Shown piece after piece: positions 18,748 to 27,832 of a stretch of 64,000 nucleotides of DNA. Below the pieces are notes generated by a model, which was not told the origin of the DNA, ran no database searches, and saw only the letters and a list, made by a program, of their open reading frames with translations. The translations under genes were made by a program, and so were the position numbers. Numbering within the stretch: position 1 is the stretch's first letter; the number at the start of each line of letters is the position of its first letter. Source of the DNA: Winogradskyella thalassocola (GTDB lineage Bacteria; Bacteroidota; Bacteroidia; Flavobacteriales; Flavobacteriaceae); NCBI RefSeq assembly GCF_900099995.1, contig NZ_FNCZ01000002.1, positions 62,001-126,000 on the forward strand, read 5' to 3'.

Positions 18748-18909
18748 AATTTCTTTTTATTAAATTCAGCGGTTGGCAGTGTAGATACTATATTTTATAT
18801 AGTTTTGCTGTGCAAAGGTACAAAAAATCAACGAATGTTTTAGGTTGTCGGTGTTAAAACCTTAAATTGTAATTAATTAAGACGACCCAATAAAAAAGTT
18901 TTAAGACCT

Positions 18910-19572
18910 ATGAACAGTAACTTAACACATGTTTATTTAATGCCAGGTATGGCTGCGAACCCAACTATATTTGAGCATATCAAATTACCAGAGGAAGATT
19001 ATGAAATTCATTGGTTAGAGTGGCAAATTCCCGATATTAACGAAACACTTAATGCCTACGCACAGCGTATGTGTAAATTTATAGAGCATGATAATATCGT
19101 TTTATTGGGTGTCTCTTTTGGTGGTATTTTGGTTCAGGAAATGAGTAAGTTTTTAAACTTAAAAAAATTAATAGTCGTCTCTAGCGTTAAGTCTCATCAC
19201 GAACTTCCTAAACGATTAAAGTTGCTTAAAGTTACTAAAGCTTATAAAATTCTTCCTACCCAGTTAATAAGTAACGTAGATTTACTAGCTAAATATGCTT
19301 TTGGAGAAACGGTAAAAAAACGTGTAGATTTATACAAAAAGTATCTTTCAGTAAGTGATAAGACCTATTTGGATTGGGCCATAAAGCAAGTGGTTTGTTG
19401 GGATCAAGAAGAACCAAATCCAGATGCGGTTTATATTCACGGTGATAATGATGCCATTTTTCCACATTCTTGTGGAGGCAATTGCACCGTAGTTAAAGGC
19501 GGAACCCACATTATGGTCATTAGTAAGTATAAATGGTTTAACGAAAATTTACCAAAACTTATTGAAGCCTGA
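18910..19572 (+). CDS. alpha/beta hydrolase
   Basis: 220 residues, no signal peptide, so cytoplasmic. Nucleophile elbow G-V-S-F-G-G near residue 73, acid candidate in H-G-D-N-D-A-I-F near 180 and terminal histidine in G-G-T-H-I-M near 200 give a full catalytic triad. N-terminal M-P-G-M-A-A-N-P carries the oxyanion region. Substrate unknown; flavobacterial homologues are annotated only as alpha/beta hydrolases. Confidence 0.82.
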   Translation: MNSNLTHVYLMPGMAANPTIFEHIKLPEEDYEIHWLEWQIPDINETLNAYAQRMCKFIEHDNIVLLGVSFGGILVQEMSKFLNLKKLIVVSSVKSHHELPKRLKLLKVTKAYKILPTQLISNVDLLAKYAFGETVKKRVDLYKKYLSVSDKTYLDWAIKQVVCWDQEEPNPDAVYIHGDNDAIFPHSCGGNCTVVKGGTHIMVISKYKWFNENLPKLIEA

Positions 19573-19709
19573 ACTTGAATTCTGTTCTTAGATTGATTAC
19601 ATTTATAAAAAAGAAAAATGATGAAAGCTTATATTAAAAACGCTGTTATTCAAAGGAATGAATAATTGTGAACGATATATGGCATTCAATTAACTTAAAA
19701 TTAAAACAC

Positions 19710-20663
19710 ATGAAAATCATAAAAAATAGTTTAGCACTAATAGGTGTGATTTGTATATCAGGCTTATTTATTTTTTCAATGCAAAAGTCGCCAGATGAAA
19801 TAGCGATACCAGATCATTTAATAGGAAAAGAAGATCCCATTGTAAATAGTTATAATGTGTACGCCTTAGAAATGCCAGAAAATTTAAACTTTGCAGGTGA
19901 AGCTGTACCAGTTAATGATCCTGATATTTATGAACGTATGGACAGAGAATTGTTAGTAAATACCTATTGGCAATCTAATGGACTTTTAATGTTTAAACGT
20001 GCTCAAAAGTATTTTCCAATAATAGAACCTATTTTGAAGAAAAATGGAGTGCCAGATGATTTTAAATACTTAGCTGTTATTGAAAGTGGATTAGTTCAGA
20101 CTGCAAAATCACCAGCAGGAGCAAGTGGTGTTTGGCAAATTATGTCAGCAACAGCAAAAGAAAATGGTTTAGAGGTGAACTCTAACGTCGATGAACGTTA
20201 TAATTTAGAAAAAGCGACTGAAGTGGCTTGCGATTATTTAAAGAAGGCAAAAGAAAGCTTAGGGTCTTGGACGAAGGCAGCTGCAGCGTATAATGCTGGG
20301 AATTATGGTGTGTCGAGACGATTAAAAGAACAAGATGTTGCGGGTTACTACGATTTGCTATTAGGAGAAGAAACTGGTCGTTATGTGTTTAGAATTGTAG
20401 CTTTAAAGGAAATACTTTCTAACCCAGACAAATATGGATTTAACTTCAATAAATCGCATTTATATAAAGAAGTACCAACGTATAAGGTTCAAGTAGATAC
20501 TGCGGTAGCTGATTTTGCCGGATTTGCAAAGAAATTCGGAATTAACTACAAAATTCTAAAACTTCATAATCCTTGGTTAAGAGAGCCACATTTAAATAAT
20601 AGTTCCAGAAAATCGTACTCTATAGAAATTCCTAAGGAAGGGTATTACAATACCAATCCATAA
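19710..20663 (+). CDS. lytic transglycosylase (SLT domain)
   Basis: 317 residues from ATG 19710 (a longer frame to 19668 lacks a good start); signal/anchor helix M-K-I-I-K-N-S-L. Catalytic Glu in V-I-E-S-G-L, followed by S-P-A-G-A-S-G-V-W-Q-I-M and A-A-A-A-Y-N-A-G, the standard SLT motifs. It cleaves peptidoglycan glycan strands in the periplasm, forming 1,6-anhydromuramic ends. No LysM repeat is evident. It precedes cardiolipin synthase by 3 bases. Confidence 0.9.
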   Translation: MKIIKNSLALIGVICISGLFIFSMQKSPDEIAIPDHLIGKEDPIVNSYNVYALEMPENLNFAGEAVPVNDPDIYERMDRELLVNTYWQSNGLLMFKRAQKYFPIIEPILKKNGVPDDFKYLAVIESGLVQTAKSPAGASGVWQIMSATAKENGLEVNSNVDERYNLEKATEVACDYLKKAKESLGSWTKAAAAYNAGNYGVSRRLKEQDVAGYYDLLLGEETGRYVFRIVALKEILSNPDKYGFNFNKSHLYKEVPTYKVQVDTAVADFAGFAKKFGINYKILKLHNPWLREPHLNNSSRKSYSIEIPKEGYYNTNP

Positions 20664-20666
20664 ATT

Positions 20667-22115
20667 TTGGAGTTTTTTAAAAACCATATTTGGCAGATTT
20701 TAATTGTCCTCAATTATACGGTTGCACTATCTGCTGTACTTACTATTTTACTTAAAAAGGTAAATCCAACAAAGGCTTTAAGTTATATTATTGGTCTTTT
20801 GGCTTTACCTTTTTTAGGTTTATTGATTTATTATCTTTTTGGACAAGAATACCGAAAGAATAAAATATTCTCTAGGAAGCAGGTTCTAAATCAGTCGACG
20901 ATTAAAAGGATTCAAAATGAATTAGAACTTGATGCCAAGGAGATTAATGTGGTTGACGATTTACTCGATCAAAAATCGAAAGTGATTCCTTTGTTATATA
21001 ATAATGAAAAATCTAAACTGACTATTAATAATGATATAAAGCTTATTAAAAATGGTGACGAAAAGTTCAAATTATTATTTAAGGATATTGAAGACGCAGA
21101 ACATCACATCCATCTTGAATATTTTATAATTAAAGATGATAAAATAGGAACTGAACTTCTTAATTTATTATGTAAAAAAGCAAGTGAAGGTCTCGAAATT
21201 AGAATAGCTATAGATGATGTTGGAAGTTCTATAACATCTAAGATGAAACGGAAGTTAAAGGATTGTGGAATAGAAATGTATCCCTTTATGCCTGTTCGAT
21301 TTTCAAATTCCACAGGGAAGATGAACTATCGCGATCATCGTAAGATTGTTGTAATAGATGGAAAGATAGGGTATGTTGGTGGTGTTAATGTTTCGGACGC
21401 TTATGTTAATGCTAATAATGATAGGTATTGGAGAGATACTCATGTTCGAATCGTTGGGGAAGCTGTAAAACAACTTCAAATATTATTCTTTACAACGTGG
21501 GATTTTGTTAGTGGAGATGAATTAAAAATTTCAAAAGCGTATTTTCCAGAACATAATTGTAAAGAAAACATACCGCTTCAAATTGCTGCAAGTGGTCCAG
21601 ATACAGATTGGTCTAATATTATGGAGGCTATTTTTGTAGCGATTACAAATGCTGATGACCATGTTTATATTACAACACCATATTTTATTCCGAATAGCGA
21701 AATCGTAACTGCACTTCAAGTTTTAGCACGAAGTAATAAAGAAGTTAAGATTATTGTACCTAAAACTTCAGATTCTTGGATAGCAGAATATGCTACTAAT
21801 TCTTATTTAGAAATGCTTTTAGAAGCTGGAGTGGAGGTGTATCAATACACAAAAGGATTTATTCATGCAAAAACAATGGTTGTAGATGGTGTGTTTTGTA
21901 CTGTAGGCACAACCAATATGGATTATAGAAGTTTCAATATTAATTTTGAAGTCAATGCTTTAATCTACAATAAGAACATAAGCAGTGAGCTAACAGAATT
22001 CTTTAATGATGACTTAAAACATTGTGAAAAGCTACAACTAAAATCTTGGCAAGCCCGTTCTAAACGCACAAAACTTATAGAAGCGGTTGCGCGTCTTATG
22101 GCTCCTATCTTATAA
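20667..22115 (+). CDS. cls: cardiolipin synthase (TTG start)
   Basis: 482 residues. Two N-terminal membrane helices, then two phospholipase D motifs: H-R-K-I-V-V-I-D-G near 225 and H-A-K-T-M-V-V-D-G near 397, both with G-G/G-T-T-N follow-up. Condenses phosphatidylglycerol to cardiolipin at the inner membrane. The only start giving the complete first helix is TTG three bases after the preceding stop, implying translational coupling with the transglycosylase gene. Confidence 0.92.
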   Translation: MEFFKNHIWQILIVLNYTVALSAVLTILLKKVNPTKALSYIIGLLALPFLGLLIYYLFGQEYRKNKIFSRKQVLNQSTIKRIQNELELDAKEINVVDDLLDQKSKVIPLLYNNEKSKLTINNDIKLIKNGDEKFKLLFKDIEDAEHHIHLEYFIIKDDKIGTELLNLLCKKASEGLEIRIAIDDVGSSITSKMKRKLKDCGIEMYPFMPVRFSNSTGKMNYRDHRKIVVIDGKIGYVGGVNVSDAYVNANNDRYWRDTHVRIVGEAVKQLQILFFTTWDFVSGDELKISKAYFPEHNCKENIPLQIAASGPDTDWSNIMEAIFVAITNADDHVYITTPYFIPNSEIVTALQVLARSNKEVKIIVPKTSDSWIAEYATNSYLEMLLEAGVEVYQYTKGFIHAKTMVVDGVFCTVGTTNMDYRSFNINFEVNALIYNKNISSELTEFFNDDLKHCEKLQLKSWQARSKRTKLIEAVARLMAPIL

Positions 22116-22118
22116 AGT

Positions 22119-22697
22119 TTATCGTCTACTTCTTCGGTTTTGTCTCGCAGATGTTGGCTGACCGTATTGCTGTTTAGGCATAGATGCTTTTTTCATTTGC
22201 TCTTTCATCATCTTAATTTGCTCAGCAAGCATATCTCTTTTATCTAGTTTTTGAGCCTCAGCTAATAATTTTTGAGCTTCTGGTTTTCTGCGTTTAGAAA
22301 AAGCAATTCCAGCTAAATTCAATTTAGCCATAGCTAAATCGTGGTCCATTGATAAGCCTAAATCGATTGCTTTTTTAAAATAACCTTCAGCTTCATTCAT
22401 ATTAGTTTGAGATACCATAATACCATTAAGGTAGTTTAAATACCCTTGTTGTTTTTTAACTAAAGCACCTTCTGGGTTCTTTATTTTGTCTAACCATTTT
22501 TTTGCACCAACAAAATCTTGTTTCCTAAGTTTTAAAAATGCTAGTAAAATCATTTCATTCTTAAAGTAAAGAAAAATGAATATCGTAGAAAGTAAGAGGT
22601 ACATAATACCATTACCAATGTAACCTTCAGTGAATTGATAGATACCATAACCAATAATTAAAGCGGCGATGACTAATTTTATATTTTTATTAAACAT
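22119..22697 (-). CDS. tetratricopeptide-repeat membrane protein
   Basis: 192 residues from ATG 22697 (the longer frame to 22724 would need TTG). Two adjacent N-terminal membrane helices (about 5-45), then degenerate TPR units (A-K-K-W-L-D-K-I, A-E-G-Y-F-K-K-A-I-D-L-G, A-K-L-N-L-A-G-I-A-F) and a basic, glutamine-rich tail. Likely a membrane-anchored protein-interaction scaffold. Ends 3 bases from the convergent cls stop. Confidence 0.75.
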   Translation of the reverse strand: MFNKNIKLVIAALIIGYGIYQFTEGYIGNGIMYLLLSTIFIFLYFKNEMILLAFLKLRKQDFVGAKKWLDKIKNPEGALVKKQQGYLNYLNGIMVSQTNMNEAEGYFKKAIDLGLSMDHDLAMAKLNLAGIAFSKRRKPEAQKLLAEAQKLDKRDMLAEQIKMMKEQMKKASMPKQQYGQPTSARQNRRSRR

Positions 22698-22776
22698 ATT
22701 TCTGTGTATTTTTGCAGAGCGCAAAGATAATAAAATCTAAGAGTTTAAATTCTAAACAAAATTTTTCTTTTGCTTC

Positions 22777-22806
22777 TTGCTAAAGTAAAAACTTGTTGTA
22801 TATTTG
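22777..22806 (+). promoter_or_regulatory. promoter of rpmH
   Basis: TTG (22777-22779), 19 bases, TATATTTG (22799-22806). The leader begins with a small hairpin TTGAGA/TCTCAA with a GACC loop (22816-22831). Confidence 0.75.
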
Positions 22807-22868
22807 CACGCAGTTTTGAGAGACCTCTCAATATCAAAAAGATTATTAGTTTATAAAATATATAAGAC

Positions 22869-23030
22869 ATGCCAAAAAGAACGTTTCAACCGTCAAAAAG
22901 AAAAAGAAGAAACAAACACGGTTTCAGAGAAAGAATGGCTTCTGTTAACGGAAGAAAAGTTTTAGCACGTAGAAGAGCTAAAGGAAGAAAAAAATTGTCT
23001 GTATCTACAGAAACAAGACATAAAAAATAA
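22869..23030 (+). CDS. rpmH: 50S ribosomal protein L34
   Basis: 53 residues: M-P-K-R-T-F-Q-P-S start and the Arg/Lys-rich K-H-G-F-R-E-R-M core, [10 protein letters not shown] end. Complete and typical. It is its own unit with promoter, about 60-base leader and terminator, not next to rnpA or dnaA, an arrangement common in this phylum. Confidence 0.98.
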   Translation: MPKRTFQPSKRKRRNKHGFRERMASVNGRKVLARRRAKGRKKLSVSTETRHKK

Positions 23031-23054
23031 TGATTAACAATTGTTAATATATTA

Positions 23055-23084
23055 GGGCGTTACTTAGGTGTAACGCCTTTTTTT
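23055..23084 (+). terminator. intrinsic terminator of rpmH
   Basis: GGCGTTAC (23056-23063) / GTAACGCC (23070-23077), 6-base loop, seven-T run. Confidence 0.85.
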
Positions 23085-23160
23085 GTATCCTATTCTTAAC
23101 TATTTTTGCACAGCCAAAATTAATAACGTTTATACATTACAACATCAAACACTCAATCTC

Positions 23161-26016
23161 ATGCCTAAAAATAATAACATAAAATCAGTTTTACTAATCG
23201 GTTCAGGTCCTATCGTTATTGGGCAAGCCTGTGAATTTGATTATTCGGGTACTCAAGCATTACGCTCATTACGAGAAGATGGAATTGAAACTATATTAAT
23301 CAATTCTAACCCTGCAACAATAATGACAGATCCAACAATGGCGGATCATGTGTATTTGTTGCCTTTAAATACCAAATCTTTAGTTCAAATTTTAAAAGAT
23401 CACCCGCAGATTGATGCTGTATTACCAACGATGGGTGGGCAAACCGCTTTGAATTTATGTATTGAAGCTGATGAAAAAGGAATTTGGAAAGATTTTAATG
23501 TAGATATTATCGGTGTAGATATCGATGCTATTAATATTACTGAAGATAGAGAGCAGTTTAGAGAGTTAATGTTGAAGATAGGTGTTGGTATGGCACCTCA
23601 AGCAACAGCAACGTCTTACCTTAAAGGAAAGGAAATTGCACAAGAATTTGGTTTCCCTTTAGTTATTAGAGCATCCTATACATTAGGTGGTGAAGGGGCT
23701 TCTTTTGTCTATAAAGAAGAAGACTTTGACGAAATGCTAACGCGTGGTTTGGAAGTTTCTCCAATTCACGAAGTCATGATAGATAAAGCCTTAATCGGCT
23801 GGAAAGAATACGAATTAGAATTACTACGCGATAAAAATGACAATGTTGTTATTATCTGTACGATTGAAAATATGGACCCGATGGGAATTCATACGGGGGA
23901 CTCTATAACTTTAGCGCCAGCAATGACGTTATCTGATAAGACATTTCAGAAAATGCGAGATATGGCAATCCATATGATGCGAAGTATTGGTGATTTTGCT
24001 GGTGGTTGTAATGTGCAATTTGCAGTGAGTCCAGATGATGAAGAGGAAATTATTGCGATTGAAATTAACCCACGAGTATCACGTTCATCAGCATTAGCGA
24101 GTAAAGCAACGGGGTATCCTATTGCTAAAATTGCATCGAAATTAGCCATTGGTTATAATTTGGATGAATTAGATAACCAGATTACAAAATCGACTTCAGC
24201 GTTATTTGAACCTACTTTAGATTACGTCGTAGTAAAGATTCCACGTTGGAATTTTGATAAATTCGAAGGCTCAGACCGTACACTAGGATTACAAATGAAA
24301 TCGGTAGGTGAGGTTATGGCAATTGGCCGCTCGTTTCAAGAAGCACTTCATAAAGCCACACAATCTTTAGAGATTAAACGTAATGGTTTAGGTGCAGATG
24401 GTAAAGGTTACAAGGATTATGACACCATTATTGAAAAATTAACTTACGCTAGTTGGGATCGTGTATTTGTGATTTATGATGCTATTGCAATCGGAATTCC
24501 ATTAAGTCGTATTCACGAAATCACAAAGATTGACATGTGGTTTTTAAAACAATATGAAGAGTTATTTCAGATTGAAAGAGAGATTTCTACTTTTAAAATA
24601 GATTCTATTCAACGTGATTTACTACTCGAAGCAAAGCAAAAAGGCTACGGAGATAGACAAATAGCACACATGTTAGGGTGTTTAGAAAGTGAAGTTCATA
24701 AAAAACGAATGGATCTTAACATCAATCGTGTATTTAAATTGGTAGATACCTGTGCTGCGGAATTTAAAGCACTAACACCATATTATTATTCAACATTTGA
24801 AAGTGAAGTAGAGAAGCCAGACGGAACACGTTATGTTCAAAATGAAAGTATTGTTTCAGATAAAAAGAAAATTATTGTTTTAGGATCTGGTCCAAATAGA
24901 ATTGGTCAAGGTATTGAGTTTGACTATTGTTGTGTGCATGGTGTTTTAGCAGCTTCTGAATGTGGTTACGAAACCATAATGATTAACTGTAACCCTGAAA
25001 CGGTGTCGACTGATTTTGATATTGCGGACAAATTATATTTCGAACCTGTATTTTGGGAACACATTTATGATATCATTCAGCATGAAAAACCAGAAGGTGT
25101 TATTGTTCAATTAGGTGGTCAAACAGCATTAAAATTGGCAGAGAAGCTAGAAAAATGGGGAATTAAGATTATGGGAACCAGCTTTAAATCACTCGATTTA
25201 GCTGAAGACAGAGGAAGTTTTTCAAATATATTAAAAGAAAATAATATTCCTTATCCAGAATTTGATGTGGCTGAATCAGCAGATGAAGCCTTAGCCATTG
25301 CAGATGTATTGGACTTTCCAATATTAGTAAGACCGTCTTATGTATTAGGTGGACAAGGGATGAAAATTGTGATTAATAAACAAGAGTTAGAATCTCATGT
25401 TATCGATTTATTAAAATCGATTCCTGGTAACAAATTGTTGTTAGATCATTATTTAGATGGAGCAATAGAAGCAGAGGCTGATGCGATTTGTGATGCCGAT
25501 GGTAATGTTCATATCATAGGTATTATGGAGCATATAGAACCTTGTGGTATTCATTCTGGAGATAGTAATGCATTATTACCTGCTTTCAATTTAGGAGATT
25601 TGGTAATGCAGCAAATTATAGATCATACACATACCATTGCAAGAGCGTTACATACCGTTGGTTTAATTAATATTCAATTTGCTATACAAGATGATGTTGT
25701 TTATATCATTGAAGCGAATCCTAGAGCATCACGTACGGTTCCTTTTATCGCAAAAGCGTATAAAGAACCTTATGTAAATTATGCAACAAAAGTAATGTTA
25801 GGTGCCAAAAAAGTAACTGATTTTAATTTTAATCCACAGCTTGAAGGATACGCTATTAAGCAACCTGTATTTTCATTTAATAAGTTTCCTAATGTGAATA
25901 AACAATTGGGGCCAGAAATGAAAAGTACAGGAGAAAGTATCCTGTTTATAGAGAATTTGAAGGATGATCAGTTTTATGATTTATATGCAAGAAGAAAAAT
26001 GTATTTAAGTAAATAG
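23161..26016 (+). CDS. carB: carbamoyl-phosphate synthase large subunit lacking the C-terminal allosteric domain
   Basis: 951 residues from ATG 23161 (M-P-K-N-N-N-I-K); an upstream in-frame ATG at 23083 sits in the rpmH terminator and is rejected. Two homologous ATP-grasp halves (L-I-G-S-G-P-I-V-I-G-Q-A near 15 and V-L-G-S-G-P-N-R-I-G-Q-G near 575) with E-I-N-P-R-V-S-R-S-S and E-A-N-P-R-A-S-R-T-V metal sites. The E. coli enzyme has about 1073 residues; here the protein stops shortly after M-K-S-T-G-E-S, so the MGS-like regulatory domain is missing. It supplies carbamoyl phosphate for pyrimidines and arginine. Confidence 0.95.
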   Translation: MPKNNNIKSVLLIGSGPIVIGQACEFDYSGTQALRSLREDGIETILINSNPATIMTDPTMADHVYLLPLNTKSLVQILKDHPQIDAVLPTMGGQTALNLCIEADEKGIWKDFNVDIIGVDIDAINITEDREQFRELMLKIGVGMAPQATATSYLKGKEIAQEFGFPLVIRASYTLGGEGASFVYKEEDFDEMLTRGLEVSPIHEVMIDKALIGWKEYELELLRDKNDNVVIICTIENMDPMGIHTGDSITLAPAMTLSDKTFQKMRDMAIHMMRSIGDFAGGCNVQFAVSPDDEEEIIAIEINPRVSRSSALASKATGYPIAKIASKLAIGYNLDELDNQITKSTSALFEPTLDYVVVKIPRWNFDKFEGSDRTLGLQMKSVGEVMAIGRSFQEALHKATQSLEIKRNGLGADGKGYKDYDTIIEKLTYASWDRVFVIYDAIAIGIPLSRIHEITKIDMWFLKQYEELFQIEREISTFKIDSIQRDLLLEAKQKGYGDRQIAHMLGCLESEVHKKRMDLNINRVFKLVDTCAAEFKALTPYYYSTFESEVEKPDGTRYVQNESIVSDKKKIIVLGSGPNRIGQGIEFDYCCVHGVLAASECGYETIMINCNPETVSTDFDIADKLYFEPVFWEHIYDIIQHEKPEGVIVQLGGQTALKLAEKLEKWGIKIMGTSFKSLDLAEDRGSFSNILKENNIPYPEFDVAESADEALAIADVLDFPILVRPSYVLGGQGMKIVINKQELESHVIDLLKSIPGNKLLLDHYLDGAIEAEADAICDADGNVHIIGIMEHIEPCGIHSGDSNALLPAFNLGDLVMQQIIDHTHTIARALHTVGLINIQFAIQDDVVYIIEANPRASRTVPFIAKAYKEPYVNYATKVMLGAKKVTDFNFNPQLEGYAIKQPVFSFNKFPNVNKQLGPEMKSTGESILFIENLKDDQFYDLYARRKMYLSK

Positions 26017-26183
26017 TGGCATAGTTTTCGATGAACTGTTATTGTTATTCACTAATAATTACTAACTTAGCATTAACTAATGCCCTACTTATATGAAACA
26101 TCCATGACAAAAAATAAAGTCACCCAAATTAAATTTGATATGGATGTAACATGTGACGGTTGGAAATCGATAAATTCAAACAC

Positions 26184-26534
26184 ATGAAACTAAAATTACT
26201 TTTTATACTATTTTTTATAGCAGCATACTCATTTGCTCAGCCTTCTGCAACTCAAATTGATAATAAGGGAACAGGCCTAAATGTAATTGAAATTCAAAGT
26301 AATGAATTTACAATTGCGCCTAATCCGGCTAAGAATAAACTTAATATTAAGTTGCAAAATACGAGTGAAGATTTAAAATTGGAAGTCTTTGATGTCTTAG
26401 GAAAACGAATTTACAAAGGTCTAATTACGAAGTTAGAATCATCAATTGATGTTTCTAATTGGAAGAGTGGAGTTTATTTAGTCAGAATATCTGATGATAC
26501 GGAAACGCAAACTAAACGCTTTATAAAGCAGTAA
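26184..26534 (+). CDS. mini T9SS cargo: signal peptide plus type A sorting domain
   Basis: 116 residues from ATG 26184. Signal peptide (cleavage about S-F-A-Q), roughly 25 residues of linker, then an almost complete type A C-terminal sorting domain (I-A-P-N-P-A, L-N-I-K-L, V-F-D-V-L-G-K-R-I, G-V-Y-L-V-R-I, terminal K-R-F-I-K-Q). There is virtually no passenger. Either a very small secreted peptide, a decoy, or the surviving end of a larger gene. A TAAATTTG -7 element occurs at 26130-26137. Confidence 0.8.
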   Translation: MKLKLLFILFFIAAYSFAQPSATQIDNKGTGLNVIEIQSNEFTIAPNPAKNKLNIKLQNTSEDLKLEVFDVLGKRIYKGLITKLESSIDVSNWKSGVYLVRISDDTETQTKRFIKQ

Positions 26535-26548
26535 AATAACAATAACAT

Positions 26549-26585
26549 AAAAAAAAGCTAGTTCATTTTTGAACTAGCTTTTTTT
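26549..26585. terminator. bidirectional terminator
   Basis: A-run, 10-bp perfect stem AGCTAGTTCA / TGAACTAGCT (26556-26565 / 26570-26579), T-run; between convergent genes. Confidence 0.85.
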
Positions 26586-27123
26586 ATTTAAAGTCAACTT
26601 GTACTTTGTAATCCTTTAATTTTTCTAAATGTAGGTCTAAATTTTTATAGAGATTTTCTAAATCCATACTGCGTTTAGTATCACTTTCTTGTCTAATTAT
26701 GGATTTAATAAAGCGTTTCGCTGCTAATTTATTAGTTAAAATAAGACCAGGAACCGAAACTTTATTTCCATCTTCATCAACTGCGACCATTATAAAATAA
26801 GACGAATTGCAATGTTTCTTTTCGCCGGTTCTAATGTTTTCAGATTCTACTCTTATCCCTACAACCATAGACGAATTACCAACGTAATTAACCGACGCTT
26901 TCATGGTTACTAATTCTCCCACTTCAATTGGATTTAAGAAGTTTACTTTATTAACGGATGCTGTGACACAATAGCTGCGAGAATGTTTTGATGCACAAGC
27001 AAAAGCCACGTTATCCATTAGACTTAAAATATAACCTCCGTGGATTTTTCCACCAAAATTGGCATTAGATGGTTTCATTAATTCGGATATCTGTATTCTA
27101 GAATCTTCAGTGGGTCTAAACAT
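26584..27123 (-). CDS. acyl-CoA thioesterase (hotdog fold)
   Basis: 179 residues. The motif N-F-G-G-K-I-H-G-G-Y-I-L-S-L-M-D (about 22-37) and the following A-S-V-N-K-V-N-F-L-N-P-I-E-V-G-E are characteristic of the YciA/Acot type hotdog thioesterases, which hydrolyse acyl-CoA. C-terminal extension of about 40 charged residues. The start overlaps the end of the DUF3307 gene by 8 bases, so thioesterase, DUF3307 and SatD are one operon. Confidence 0.88.
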   Translation of the reverse strand: MFRPTEDSRIQISELMKPSNANFGGKIHGGYILSLMDNVAFACASKHSRSYCVTASVNKVNFLNPIEVGELVTMKASVNYVGNSSMVVGIRVESENIRTGEKKHCNSSYFIMVAVDEDGNKVSVPGLILTNKLAAKRFIKSIIRQESDTKRSMDLENLYKNLDLHLEKLKDYKVQVDFK

Positions 27124-27832
27124 GTTTTATAAGAGTTAAGTATAGCAAACTAGTCATTATAGCAATGCCAAAACTGATTAATGTACCTATTAAAATGTAT
27201 TCGGTGAGTTTTCGTTCCTTAGAGGCGGTAAGGTCTCCAAACCTAAAAACGGATTTAGCTGTTATTAAAAAACCTACGGCTTCCCAATGGCCAAGTACAA
27301 TAAAGACAAATACTAAAAGGCGTTCTAAAACACCAATATAGGTGCCTGCATCTTTTAAGGATTCGTTGTCTTTGGTTAGTTTTGAAATGTTCCATTTAGA
27401 AAAAATGATTTTCATTATTATGGATGTAGGCTTGGTTAAAAAGGCCACGCAAATTACCAAAAGTAGGAGCTGAGCATCTAAGATTATGGAGAAGTCAAAA
27501 TCATCAACATATAGTAGTGCTGTTAACCCAACAATTGAAATAATATGAAATACCTGATCCAATAAAAAATATAAGCGTTTTGTTTTTTTACGTTGAAGAA
27601 TAAGCTTTAAGCCATCGATAATTAGGTGTAACAAACCAATACCTAATATTAATGGAGTATAGGATAAATCCCAAACGAATACAAACATTAAGGCCAGATG
27701 AACCGCAACATGTACATACAACCAAACTGATTTTAGTTTTTTCTTTTCTTTATGTTTTACCCATTTTAAAGGTTGAAGAAAGAAATCACCAATGAGGTGC
27801 GCCAAAAAGAGTTTTAAAATGAGTAGTATCAT
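27116..27832 (-). CDS. DUF3307 multi-pass membrane protein
   Basis: 238 residues with about seven hydrophobic helices. The N-terminal L-A-H-L-I-G-D-F-F-L-Q-P, the H-V-A-V-H-L segment and L-L-H-L-I-I-D-G-L-K carry conserved His and Asp near membrane interfaces, the DUF3307 signature; a metal-dependent membrane activity is conceivable but not shown. It overlaps the SatD gene by ATGA (27829-27832), implying translational coupling. Confidence 0.82.
   Translation of the reverse strand: MILLILKLFLAHLIGDFFLQPLKWVKHKEKKKLKSVWLYVHVAVHLALMFVFVWDLSYTPLILGIGLLHLIIDGLKLILQRKKTKRLYFLLDQVFHIISIVGLTALLYVDDFDFSIILDAQLLLLVICVAFLTKPTSIIMKIIFSKWNISKLTKDNESLKDAGTYIGVLERLLVFVFIVLGHWEAVGFLITAKSVFRFGDLTASKERKLTEYILIGTLISFGIAIMTSLLYLTLIKHV

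Noticed and set aside
19618..19665. 15-codon ORF before the lytic transglycosylase
   Set aside because: Too short and without supporting features.
23083..23160. N-terminal extension of CarB
   Set aside because: Its ATG is inside the rpmH terminator T-run and the extra residues do not resemble CarB.
26098..26147. ACATCCAT / ATGGATGT inverted pair before the mini T9SS gene
   Set aside because: 8-base arms 34 bases apart are compatible with chance; no stronger support.
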